From: Dimorphilus gyrociliatus
Lineage: Eukaryota; Annelida; Polychaeta; Dinophilidae
NCBI GenBank assembly: GCA_904063045.1
Contig: CAJFCJ010000014.1
Location: 930,001-994,000 of the forward strand
DNA: 64,000 nucleotides
Direction: 5' to 3'
Under the pieces are notes generated by a model, which was given only the letters and a program-made list of their open reading frames with translations, did no database searches and had not been told where the DNA came from. The position numbers and the translations under genes were made by a program. This document shows, piece after piece, positions 9,796-24,373 of the stretch; position 1 is the first letter of the stretch; each line of letters begins with the position of its first letter.

Positions 9796-11734
9796 TTTGT
9801 TTGTTTTTCTTGCAAACTAACTGAATCCCAATTCCATATACCAATTGGACCTGATCAACTGTGAAGCCAAAGTTGTTCTAATAGTTGTTCCAGCAAACTG
9901 CAAGGTCAGGTGACTTAGGTTAAAATACGTTCAAACAAATCATTGGTTCGCCAACTTATTAAAGCTATCGATATATCGATCTGTCTACGTGATTTTCATG
10001 TCGAACAGTACGGCACGCCATCAGCTACTTCTTATATTTATGCCTGATAAATAATTTTAGCCAGACGTGGCCAATGGGTCATAGACAGGTCGTTTGATTA
10101 AGCGTCTTCGAATTTAGGTCACCTATCTTTTATTAATAAAAACAAATAAGGCACGAAAATATATACAGGAATAATTCAATGAAAGGTATTTATGTAACCA
10201 GGGATAATAATCCTTCCTATTTAATATTATTCTTTGTTAGCTTTTGAAAGTAAGACTGGAAAACGGACCACTAATCAATACCAACCTGTTTAAACGGAAA
10301 ACATGATTTCGTCAACATTTCAGCGTGTTTTCTGTAAAATTCTAGACAAGCAGGCTTATAGATTGGAATTATAGCAGGGAATAACTATACGTCATTCCTG
10401 TATGAACCAATCAAGACTCTGCTTTCATATGGCGCGAAAATTTGCATTAGGTCTTCAGCGCCATCTAACAGGGGGATTTCCGATGTCGATCAGAAATATG
10501 GTAAAGTCTAGAATTTACTAGAATGGCAATGCGTTGTCTATCGCTACTTTCGTATTCCTTATGTTTCTTTAACAAAACTGATAAAAGAGATAGACACCTC
10601 GACATTCAGATAAACGATTTGATAATAGTCTATATTTATTCGTCCCCGAAATCGATCTTTGAATTGCATCTTATTTTACTAAAAGAATGTTGAAAACAAG
10701 AAAAAAACACAGTCGAAAAATAAGCAGTTAACATAAAATAGAGCGATATTGTAACAAAGGTCGGGGCTACTGATTTATCCAACATGGGATAGTAGATAGT
10801 ACACTGAGCGCTTTATTTATAAACCTATACACTTAAGATACATGTACATATATAGATATATACAGTATACAGTATATATGAAGAAACATTCTTTTACTTT
10901 TACATTATTACTGCTTTAAATATTTGACCGAAAAAGCAAAGCTTATTTATAAATATAGACAAATTATGTTTACTGTCCTAAAAACAATAATAACAGGTAT
11001 ACAACACGTGAGGCTTAACGATGAAACGATACACTTATATTCCTATTATGAATAATTATATAGCGCAATGTAATATATTACCTTATTAAAAAGTTTCTTT
11101 AGATGACAATGTTACGTTTTCTATATAATAGAGTCTAGCACGTAACCTATTTTCAGCTGTTTTCGGCCAAACTATGACATATCACAGTTATATTTTAGTT
11201 TAGAGTACGAATGAGCCAATGAACGATTTGCTTTTAAGGAAATAGTTACTAAGACACAAATTATCCATGTTTAAGTTTTTTGAACGATAAGAATTCCTTA
11301 TTTCTATATATTGAGTCATTGTTAGCGGAGGTTATATTTTTCGAAGAAAATATTAATAAAAAAAACTTTTCCCGCCACAATTCAAGTCATACGGCACACT
11401 TTCAAGTAATAATTTATATCGAAATAGTAGAAGATATGGCAGTAATAATAATAAGAAAAATAATAAAATTTAACGTCAATTTTTATTCTATATGCGAGTT
11501 TTGTATTTCATTATATCAATCACGCATTGAATAGACCAGTTTATTATATTAGTTAACTTTCATTTACATAGTATTTTCAATGGTATATATACTGTATATA
11601 TAGGTTGAGTGATTAATAAAATTTTACAAAAAACAACAATGTTACCAAAAAATCTTTAACAATTTAACGAGCTTACACAGTAGCTTTTGTTGTCGTCATC
11701 AAGCAGAGGAAGACGATGTGTGGTGCCGCTCGAT
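9796..11734. other. Intergenic region, kelch gene promoter side and RBM34 3' side
   Basis: AT-rich, with no convincing coding exon. A GCGCCATCTAACAG element lies at 10458-10471, a motif that recurs in other spacers of this window. ATCGATATATCGAT palindromic DNA occurs at about 9967-9980. The right end carries the 3' UTR of the RBM34-like gene. The open frame at 11280-11534 has AT-driven composition and no recognisable domain. Confidence 0.4.
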
Positions 11735-13144
11735 TTATTTTCTAGTTTTTGCTTTGACCTTTGTATTTTTTATTCTCTTTTTTACGTCCCCCGAAGAATT
11801 TTTTATCTTTTTTGCATCTTTTTTAATATTAGTTTTCGATTTTGAAGCCTCCTTCTGTTTCTGAATCATAGATTTGTTATATAGTGATCCACTACATCTG
11901 TGTAAACAAAGTACTAAAATACCTTTACTGCTCTCTGTACTCGTATCTTCCGACCTTGACAATCAGAACCATCTAATTTTAGAGCTAATTCGACCGATGA
12001 TTTGTCATTGAATAAAATATAGCCAAATCCTTTCCCCATTCCGGTCTTCCTATCACGAATAATTCTAACGTTCAATATCTGGCCACAATCTTGAAACGTA
12101 TCTCTCACTGTTTCTTCCTTAACATCTGAAAATATAAATCAAATTTTATAGCTATTTTAGACGATTCTAAATATGTAAAACTAACCAAATGGTAACGCCC
12201 CAATGAATACCGAGTGTTTATTATCATGCTGTATTGGATAAAAAATGTGTTAATATATATATTCTAATAAATAGTATATAGTATGAATAAAACTGGTATA
12301 TAAAAATATTTCTGTGTTTATGTTTATTTATATCTTTGACATTGAAACGCTTAGATTCTGAAATTTCCCACCTGCTTCTTACAACTGGTGTCTATTCTTA
12401 ATTGATGATTCTTCAAAATTGTAGTATTTCTGAAGGGAATGATTAATTCTTGAAATACGCTACAAAAACTGCGAAATAACACTGACTTACAATTTTAAAG
12501 CTGTAGGAATACTTTCTTCATTTTCGAATACAATATAGGCGTTTAAGCTATCTCTTTTCTCATTTATTTTCCGACTGTAAAGAAAGATTAACTTTAACTA
12601 TCATACTATTAACTCTATAATTATTTACTTGATTGCCGCTGCTTTCTTTGGTAATTTCGGATTTTCTGGGATCTATATAAAAAAAATATCGATTGTAGAG
12701 TTTTCCCTTATCGTTAAGTAAACTAACTAACAGCACATCTGTATCGTATACTTTCAACTTTCCCACATTTCCTGAAGAGCTTCTTTAATTCCTAAATTTA
12801 ATTAAAAATCAATTAGATAAAAATTTCAGGTAAATAATAAAGTTCTCTCCATTTACTTTTTTATCAACGTCCTTGGGTATGTTACCAACGAAGACTGTAC
12901 GCTTTTCTTGATCTGCGTTCCTTCTTTTTTTTAGCTGACGATCTCTTCGTGGTCTTTTAACATTTTTGTCATCTACTGCGTTTATTTCATCTTTATTCAC
13001 AGTTTTCTTTTCCTCTTTTGCTGGTATTTTTTTCAATTTTAACCTATCAGGTTTTGAGAATAGGGACGACAGCTTATTATTTTTAGAGGTACCACCATTT
13101 CCACTAAGGATATTCGAGATAGCCCCTTCGACATATTCAGACAT
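11735..13144 (-). CDS. RBM34: RNA-binding protein RBM34/Nop12-like, two RRMs
   Basis: Eight exons (12857-13144, 12732-12782, 12629-12672, 12491-12574, 12372-12429, 12186-12228, 11923-12125, 11735-11860) give 298 residues. A basic N-terminal region (Lys/Arg-rich, ~30-80) precedes RRM1 (RTVFVGNIP, then KVESIRYRCA, PKLPKKAAAIK, NAYIVFENEE). The long insert between RNP2 and RNP1 containing the KKAAAIK block is diagnostic of RBM34/yeast Nop12. RRM2 follows (HSVFIGALPF, RDRKTGMGKGFGYILF, ALKLDGSDCQGRKIRVQRA), and then a short Lys-rich tail. These proteins are nucleolar and act in 60S ribosome assembly. The last acceptor (before KQKEASKSK) is the only one in phase, because nearer sites hit stops; it is the least certain junction. 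Confidence 0.88.
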
Positions 13145-13817
13145 TTTGAAATGATATGATGTATATGATTCAAGTTATATATTAGTTTATATTAATTTGA
13201 ATAGTGTTAATTGTTTACTATCGAACAAATTCAAAACGTAACGTTTTAGTTGGATTGGCCTTTGTTCTTAGACGTTATAAAGAAAATTATGTCGGTTAAC
13301 AGAGTTTCATGCTTCCATGTGGGCAACCTTAGTGCAGACGACAAAATAGGGTTATCAGGTCAGGTTACGAGTTCGGTGATCAACCATGAACTAACGGAAA
13401 CGCGTAGGAACACTTCAGCTTAATTTTTTTTTAGATACTCGAGGATTCCTGTTCCGCAACAAAAAATCTATTAATACATTCGTATTTGAATAGCGAACAG
13501 TTTTTCTTTTTCTACGCAATCGAACATAATTCTATAAATTTTCAACAAATTCGACCAACCTTGGAAAAAATTGATTAAAAAGCCTATCCCGCATCCGATA
13601 GTACAAAAAAGAGAGCACCAAAATGAACCCTATTATAAACTTATATATACAAAAGCCATTTTGTTGTCAGTTCTTTGATGGAACCTATCTGTTATGTGAA
13701 TAAGTACTTCATATAACTATTAGTATTTAATGACCACAGTGTCCATGTTATAATTTGTTCCACTCTACGAAATTCGAACATTCTACCAACCAAATTAAAT
13801 TTATTCTGTAAACTAAA
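13145..13817. other. Divergent promoter region, RBM34-like / CATSPERB
   Basis: 673 bp between two divergent starts. It contains a GC-richer patch at 13290-13400. An ATG at 13290 opens a short frame that does not connect in phase to CATSPERB exon 2. No TATA box or other clear motif was recognised. Confidence 0.4.
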
Positions 13818-16800
13818 ATGTTCTCTGTTAACTTAATAAAAGAATGTATTGTTTTTTTTTGTTTATATTCAAATTGTTTAGGTAAAATTTAAATTGTATA
13901 AAAGAAAAACTAAAATAATACATGTTTATATGTACACTTATAAATTTGTTTAACAGCTCTTCAATTACAATGCACAACCAATCCGAAATTTATCAATAGT
14001 ATGAATTTTTTATTCATAAAGGGTTCAGATACTGTAAGAGAATGTTTTGAAAATATTTCAACGGATAATTATTCTATTTCCTTTTAGTTAATTCGATGTC
14101 GAATTTCCAAGGAAGGGCTGTCGAACAGGGAACAAATGAAACAAATGAAACAATACTTTATTTTAAACCTTTTACCCGAGATTGAGTTTTATAATACAAC
14201 TCAAAAGTGGACTTTGCAATTCCTGCATAGAGAAACAGTTCAATATAAGATCTTTTTTTAATAATATGAAAAAAAAATCATTAAGTTTTCTCTTGCTTAG
14301 GATATTGATAAGGATTTAGCTTGGGAACTAAGACTAAACAGGAAAAAGATCACTTGGAAAGCCCTATGTAAAATTTTACAATTAAGCTCAATTTTATCAC
14401 AATCATTAGATTAAAACAACTGTCTCTTCTCGTTTGTTCTATAGCCTTAATAAAAACGACATTTCATACGAAAGTATCGATAAGAATTAAGGGATTAGAA
14501 GAGCTAGAACTTAAAACGTCTATTCTTGATTTATCTACCGGTAAGAGTAACGTTCTTATTTCATTAAGCAATTCCTTATATAAACTTATTTCTAATCTGA
14601 CATTATAGAACCTCTTGCTGTAAAAACAATTGGGTCTAAAGAGGAAATACAAGATAATTTTAAATTTTACCCTGATTTCTTTTATTATTCTACAAGTCCC
14701 TGTTCAAACGATATTGCCCTTTTCTGGATCAAAGGTGAGCGAATGTCAATTTTAATCCTACGAATTCTTTCAAGTTAATTTTGTCTAGATAATTTTATTG
14801 GATTAACTTTATCGTCATTCTATCAAAGGAAAATATATAGAGGAAATTTTTTGTGCACTCTTTTCAAGCTACGTTAGTGTGCTATAACATTAATTGATTG
14901 ATTGGCATTGTCCTTTTTTATTTAATAAGCATACTGCAATACAGGGTCACCTTGCAAAGATCTACTGATATTGGATTTGAGGTTGACTAGAGACTGTATT
15001 TTGTTAGTGACAAACAAAGGAATTGTTGCTAGCGAAAATCTTGAAACATATAATGAGCATTTTAAATATTCTATAGTTTTCAAATTTAAGGTAAAGTTGG
15101 TTACATTTTTACATAATGTACATATTATACTGTAAATTTTTTCTTAAATATATTAGAAAGATGCTCTCTCTTGCCGTATAGGGTATTTATCATCATGCTT
15201 TTGGAGTACTGTTGACAAACAATCAGCTGAATATGCCACCTGCTTATGCAAATTTGAAAATAATGTTTCAAAAATGTACATTTCCGACAAACCATTTAGA
15301 ATATGGACTCTTTTACAACTATCAGATAAAACAGTCAATCAAACGTTAGACATTTATCCAGATTTGTTTCGCAGTGCCGTGTTACATCTACTTAAAGACA
15401 TAGTTAGTTTTGCACTTAAAAGAATTTTTTCTTGTTAACGACAAATGTATTTCAGCAAGGAAATACTATTCTATCAATCCATCCTAATAATCACCAATTG
15501 GGAGACTCAACAGTATTTAATATGGATTTTTACTTTGGTTGCTTGAAGTTGTTTTATCGCCCTTTTTCCATTACAGAATGAAGTAAATGAGACATTATAT
15601 TATTTATTAAAAGATGCTGATGTTGAAAGAATATTTATTCATCCTTTTTCATATATCATATTTTTATATGGAAAACAAGTAACGAAACTGAATAATTTAC
15701 AGTCTCTGACTGAGCGATTAATTGATTTGTTCTAATAGATTTGGTACTCGGAAGATGGTTCTTTAACATTCCATCTTTTATATAGTTCGAATTCTTCAAT
15801 TCGTCATATTTCCTCTCAAATTCTTACAGGAAATACAATTTTTATGTTTGAGAATGGCCAAGTTGTTTACTATCGAACAGGTAATTTAATCAAATTGATT
15901 TCTTTCCATAAAACATTCCAAATATTTCAGGCGCTGAAGAGATTTTCAGATTTAGAACGAAATTTTACAAAGATTTATTACATTTTAGCCAGTCTGATAG
16001 TTTATATAAATTATCGTTTCCATATTTGACAATAACCCCCGTTGATCTAAGTTCTGAAATTCAGGTGAAGGTTATATATTTTGATTTATCAAGGTCATTC
16101 AAATAACCTACTCTTTAGAAAAACTCCAAAGTTGAATGCCCTCTTCATATTGGCTCCGGTCTAAATTTCACGGAAAGTGTTATAGAAATGGATTTGTTAG
16201 ATAACGTTAGAACTTCAATACTCGTTCCGTCCAATACATTACGTTTGTAGCCAATAACATATAATCTAGTTGTCAGCGTATAATTTAAAAATATTGTAGC
16301 TAGATTTAAGATCGCTCCATATCCGCTAATTAATTCTATTATATTTAATACCGAAACTTATTATAAATACAAGAAATTAGATATTCGGCTATCACCTTCC
16401 GGAAAGTCAAAAGTATATTTTTCAATTAAGGAATTCCATGAGATATTTCTCTATTCTTTTGTTTATATATTAATTTCTATAGGGAACAACCGTTCTTAGA
16501 ATAATTCAATCAGATACGCCAATTAACTGTGAAACTATTAGTCTAATCTATTTCATTAACGTTGGCTGTCCATCGTTTAGTACACTCAACTTCCATTATA
16601 CTGTGAGCTCAACGGATGATGATTTGTATGAAGCGGAAGAATTTTTACAGACACATGACACTGATTCATTTGTTGAATTGCCGGTATATACGTATTTTAA
16701 ATTGTATCTGAAGAAAGATAAATGAATACTGTAATTTCGACATATCCTATTTGCTCTACAAAAATATTCTTCACTTTGTTGAATGTAGAAGAACTACAGA

Positions 16801-17776
16801 CCGCCGTCTTTGTATGGTACAGATTTTGCTGTTTCTACAAATATTTATAATGCAGATCCTGCATCAACAATCCACGATGATAGGGGTTATATATCAGATA
16901 TGGTAATTAGTCTATTGCTAAAAAAAATTTATATTTACTGACTAAGATATACCCTCTTTGACCTTAGCGAATTGCGTTCTTCAAGCAATGTGCAGGTAAA
17001 AAAATAAGGGAACATTGCGGCTGCACGAAAGACATGATTGCATCGACCTCTGTTGAGAACAGCGATTGCCGTGAGCGTGTTTTCCGCGTAAAGAAACGAA
17101 GCGGAGAATCAGCAAGGCTAATTCTAAATTTAACTTATTATAGGCCTAGTTCAGGTTCTACTCTAAAACTAATAGAACCATTTATGGTCAAAATTGAAGA
17201 GATAAATAACAGACCATTTACATTAGACGGTATTGTATTATTTATGATTATACTTTATTGACAACTAAAATAAATTTGAAGATTATGCTATCAATCTGTT
17301 TTTTATCTAAAGATGAGTCAATTAACCGGGAGTATTTATTTTTGAAAAACATCGGAAATAGCGATAATATCCGAAACCGGCCTACAGCAAGAATAGTTAC
17401 GGCTTCCAATACTATAATAATGATGGATAGAATGGAACTTTATCACTTTCGAATAACACTTTTAAATCAACAGACGTTTTGCAGGCTCTCAACCGAAGTA
17501 CAAGTTTTCGTTCAACCACCTCCTATTAGTTTACTTGAGGAAAATATTGTTAAATTTACGGCAACAATCTTGTTCGGACTGTTAATGAGCACGTTGTATA
17601 TATTGCAGTTGTTTGAGAGGAAAAAAGCCAAAAGTAGAGGAATTGGTCCACAATGCCCTGATCCTCAAGATTTGAGAGAATATCATGGACGTCACAGAAA
17701 GTATTGCCCTCCTTCTTTTTATATTCTTAGAGGAATTAGAAAAGTTGATAAAATCTCGAACGGTGATAGTAAATGA
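13818..17776 (+). CDS. CATSPERB: CatSper auxiliary subunit beta (CATSPERB)
   Basis: Eighteen exons: 13818-13881, 13957-14033, 14088-14237, 14301-14367, 14445-14540, 14609-14734, 14945-15090, 15157-15402, 15456-15512, 15577-15678, 15739-15880, 15931-16064, 16119-16242, 16300-16412, 16483-16683, 16789-16902, 16968-17229, 17313-17776. All join in phase, giving about 894 residues; human CATSPERB is about 1100. Exon 1 is a signal peptide. The large ectodomain contains propeller-like segments (ILDLRLTRDCILLVT, IWYSEDGS). The conserved C-terminal block follows: FINVGCPSF, NYRPPSLYG, NIYNADPAS, FKQCAGKKIREHCGCT, SDCRERVFR and MELYHFRITLL. A single transmembrane helix (~TATILFGLLMSTLYILQLF) precedes a basic tail. 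In other animals it belongs to the sperm-flagellar CatSper calcium channel complex. The ends of exons 3, 8 and 13 use weak donors. Confidence 0.85.
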
Positions 17777-17898
17777 TTATGACATTAGAAGAGGTAAATG
17801 ATTGAATGGGGATATAGGTTTTGACGATTCCACATTGTCTAATAGTCCTTTATGTATTTATTATATACAGTTTTCATTATAATCTGTATGAATTATAT

Positions 17899-20800
17899 CT
17901 ACTGTTGATCGAAAAACTTGCAGACTTCAGCGAATATTTCATCAACAGTTCCGTCAGCTTTAACTTCCAAGGTCTTCCCTTGTTTTGCGTAATGATCAAT
18001 GGTAGGTTGCGTTAATTGGTGAAAGGTGTTCAATCTTTTCTTTATAGTCTCCTCGTTGTCATCAACTCTACCGCTCGTTTCACCCCTCTTCAATAGCCTT
18101 TGTACCATAATGTCATCATTAACATTAAAATAAATAACATTCTTCACTTCTTTGATTTCTTTCTCAAAACGTAAACCTTGATCGAGTTCTCTGGGATAAC
18201 CATCAATAAGAAAACCTTTGGGATTTTCAGCTTTACGCATTGCCTCTCCTATCAACTGTTGATGGAAAAAAAGTCAGTAGATTTAAGTGCATGTTACACA
18301 AATGGAAGAATTTCAAAGCCCTACCTGCAAGACAATATCAAGAGAGACAAGTTCACCCCTTTCCATTATTTGAGTTAGTTCTTCACCTCTTTGCGAACCA
18401 GATTTGACTTCGCTCCTTAATAAATCACCAGATGATAAATGACAAAAACCATATTTTTCGACTAATTTGTCACATTGGGTTCCCTTACCACTTCCGGGAC
18501 CACCAAGTACGAAATAAACATTTGCTGTTGAAAATAATTGAAAAAAATTATGCAACTTTGTTTAACATCTGAAATTTAGAGTGAAATTTTGCTGATTGAG
18601 TAATTTAATAAGCTAAGATCTTGATGTGAGAAATAAATCTAATGCTAGATAATAAAAAAGCGACTAGATAAAGGTAGAAAACAGGAACTTTAAGTGTCTA
18701 GCTATATGAAAGACCTTCTATTTCCTTTGGTGGTTCTGCTTCTTTTAATGATAATTCATTCAATTCTTTGGTATAGTCTGTGTTGCCTTTGTCACCTAAC
18801 TTTGATTCAACTTCTTTTTTAATATTCTGCTCTACAGGTATGTTGTCAAGCTCTGCGCTATAAATTGGATTAGCAATATTATCGCCAGTTTTATCTTTAG
18901 TCTCCTTCTTGATTAAAGATTCTTCCTTAGATGTTTTCCCACCTTAGATCGCAAACACAATAAAAGCAAACAAGGCACACAATGAATGTTTTGACATGCT
19001 TAATTTAACAATTTAAAGGCCTATTCGAGTAAAAAATTTGTGAACCTAGTAGGATTTTACGTCATAAACAAAATTTTACTCGAAAGCGCCATTTATAGTG
19101 TGATGTATTATACATATACAAATATATATATAACATCTAATAGCTACTCACCAGAGATGGACTGAAACAAATAAATCAATTTTTAATAATCTACTCAAAT
19201 GGATTATGAAATAATGATATCGTAAAATAATAATATTAAGCTTACAGCCATAGTATTTACTGGTCACACGAATATAGTATACTGTACGCAAACTATCGAT
19301 CCACCCAACCTACAGATTCTACAGTGCAAAACTCTGAGGTGCAGTACAAATTTATCTCAGCGCTCATTCGTTGCGATTGACCTTATACATATTTATGATA
19401 GCCTATTTTTGATGGGATCCAAAAATATATCTACGTGAAAAGTATTGAATTCCTTATTTATAGAAAACAGTAACTACCTTTTTGAAAACAAATACAGCAT
19501 ATATATTATATAGTATGGTATATATACTCATACATAGACAAGTATATACATAAAGGAATAATAAATTTGATCTTTTATTCCTTTATACGTAACAATTTAC
19601 CTCTATAAAGGAATCGCTTATATATTTTCTATCATTTGTTATTTTTTTTATTTATTTTTAAGTAGGTTAACATTCTCTCTATCTCGTGCTTCTTTTCTCC
19701 TACGTAATTATAGATATTAACCTAATACATTAGAGACAATGTTTACTTACATCTGTATCGCTTTTTTCTGTTTCTGATGGATTTATTGCTGTAACGTTGT
19801 TAAATACTGTTTGCACATCTGAGAAAATTTGGTCCGAGGATGAATTCAATCCGTCAATCTTAGTGAAAAAATTAGATTTAATTGTTATAAGTTTAATTAA
19901 TAAAATAGAATCAGGAAAGAGAGAGAGAAAGAGAAAGAGAGATTCTCTTCTTCTCTTTTCAATACTTACAACAGTCAATTTCCCACAGTCGTCTAAATAA
20001 GGTAAAATTGGTAATGTTTGGTGCTTGAATATATTTATCCTGCGATTTGCAATCTCCTTCTCTTCATTTGTTTCACAATTCTTTTCTAAGTTGTCTCTCA
20101 TTGTTTTTTCATCAATATCGACAAGAATAACGTGTTTTATACCACCGATTTTGACATTTAGGTCATCAATTTGCTTCTCATTCCGTGGAAAACCCACTAT
20201 AAGAATTAATTGTGAATCTTTAAGTTCTTTTAGACGGTTAGATAACAAATCAAAGGCAGTTTCCTATAAAAATTGCATTAGCTGTATTAAATCAAAGTGA
20301 GTTTGCTGTATGAATCTCTTACATCGGAGATTAATTGGCCGCTTTTAACTTTATCTGCTTCATCGATCCACTTTATCTCAGAATGAACTTGTATTTCTGA
20401 GCGGATTAATTCTCCCATATTCACAAGACTAATTGACGGATGGTTACTTATAAGACGTTCACATAACTGTTTTATTCCACTTCCAGGACCACCTAAAACA
20501 ATTATAATGGGACATTGAGGCAGATCCTTTGTCCTCCCTGTATCTACTGTTGTAATAACTGCAGGAAGTTTAAAGTCCGATTGTGGTCGTTCTTCTTTAC
20601 TTTCAATATTTGATGTTGAACTTTCTACATCTTTGGGAATTGCTGGTGGGTGAGGCACATGTGAACCTAAGAGAATATCGAAGAAAAAAATTAGAATAAT
20701 GTCCTATTTAAACGTGTATATACTGTATATATTATCTGTTATCGAGACTATTATCAATTTTTAACAATAAATATTATAACAAACCTGATGCGATAATACT

Positions 20801-22126
20801 TGAATCAAAGTTTACTGCTAAATCATTAAGTATGGCATCTTTTTCTCGATCACAATCGCATTCAATCTTTTCATGAATAAAAATATATTGTTAATAGGAA
20901 AAGCATCCGTATTTTAGACATACCACAATAAGTTTATTTTGATCATCGTAATGTTTCAATACCACTAAAGTATTTCCCATAAAAACACTTAATTTTTTCA
21001 ATCCAGTATTTTCATTATTATCTATTCTACTGGAATCTTCATGTCTTTTTTTCAGTGCATCTCTCAGGAAAGTTTCTTCAAAATCCAGAAGGAAGATTGC
21101 ATCAACTCTACCAATCTATAAAACAAATAAAAATTACATGAAACTAATTAATTGTAGTTGTTACAAAGATAATGAAGCTTCTATTTACATTTTTGTCATA
21201 TTCTTCAATCTGTTCTATAGTTCTTGGATAGCCTTCGATTAATATTCCTTTTGCATCCATATTTTGAGAGAGAGTATCTTTCAATGTTTGCATTACTAAA
21301 CCCTAAATCGCATTACACCACAAAAGTCTCAATTAAAAAAAATTCAAGTATATTAGCTGATAATGGAACTTTACCTGAGGTGCTAATTCACCTTCCTGTA
21401 CTAATGTTTTTGCCCTCTTCCATTCGTCATTCTCGTCAGCAAAGTTTTTAATATTCTCTCTAATTAATTCCCCAACCGAAATGCGAATCCATCCTGAGTA
21501 GCGTTCGAGTAGCATGTTTGAATATTCGCCTTTGTTACTCCCTGGGGCTCCTGTGAATGTCGTGGGCGAGTAAGAATTAGGTTTAAGACGAAAGCTTTTT
21601 CCCTACAGTATAAATAAATACTAACCACAAATAAAAACTATGGGGCAATTAGGTATTTTATCGCTTATTGGAGGAAGTACGGTGGACTTTACCATATTGC
21701 TGGATTCTGTTTATATATTTATTCAATTTTTTACTCATGTACAAGAAATTACTATAAAAAAAATTACCAGTTATAAAACTTGGATCACGGGACCTAAAAT
21801 CATTTTGCGGTGTGACTGATCCGATTGGCGGCAAAACACGTCTTGCCGACCGACGTTGATGTTCAATGAAAATGTTCCATTTTAGTTGTTCTATTCCAAT
21901 TTTTTTTGCTTTTTGCAAACATTCGAGTAGATAGTCTATATGATCTTGCGGTCTATTATACATTAGACCAGTCATTAGACACTGAAAGTTTATATTTTGA
22001 AAATTATAAACTGCTGACGTTTGAAAATAACGATAAAGCTAGTATTAATTTGGCATATTTTACCTCAAATAATTGAGGAATATCCCTTTGTGAAAGATAT
22101 TCTTTAGCATCAACTGTCGTAGTCAT
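17899..22126 (-). CDS. AK5: Adenylate kinase isoenzyme 5-like, three kinase domains plus Dpy-30-like N-terminus
   Basis: Thirteen exons: 22064-22126, 21768-21981, 21626-21706, 21375-21550, 21189-21302, 20924-21115, 20785-20866, 20323-20666, 19970-20263, 19751-19858, 18715-18925, 18325-18524, 17899-18255. They give about 811 residues; human AK5 has 562 and two kinase domains. The N-terminus ([22 protein letters not shown]) matches the AK5 Dpy-30/RIIa-like dimerisation segment. Kinase domain 1 has P-loop [10 protein letters not shown] and IEGYPR. Domain 2 has [10 protein letters not shown], so the P-loop Lys is replaced, and IVGFPR. Domain 3 is canonical: [16 protein letters not shown] and a [14 protein letters not shown] lid. 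Only domain 3 looks fully competent for AMP + ATP to 2 ADP. The gene is convergent with CATSPERB (122 bp apart) and divergent from YY1. The acceptor of exon 11 and its GTCTTT donor are the weakest joints. Confidence 0.85.
18926..19750 (-). other. Longest AK5 intron (intron 10)
   Basis: An 825-bp intron between the end of kinase domain 2 and the acidic linker. It holds TA-rich tracts around 19115-19135 and 19495-19555. A short minus-strand ATG frame beginning near 18998 looks like a signal peptide but stops after 17 codons and is considered noise. No other content recognised. Confidence 0.5.

Positions 22127-24373
<2,247 letters not shown>

Noticed and set aside
11280-11534. 84-codon plus-strand frame upstream of the RBM34 3' end
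   Set aside because: AT-driven Ile/Asn/Lys composition, no domain, no splice partners, and it lies in the probable 3' UTR of the opposite gene.
13290-13358. ATG frame with a GT donor before CATSPERB
   Set aside because: It does not join in phase to exon 2, whereas the signal-peptide exon at 13818 does.
18945-18998. Minus-strand frame starting [12 protein letters not shown] resembling a signal peptide
   Set aside because: It stops in frame after 17 codons and lies inside an AK5 intron; the following coding sequence is better explained as AK5 exon 11.
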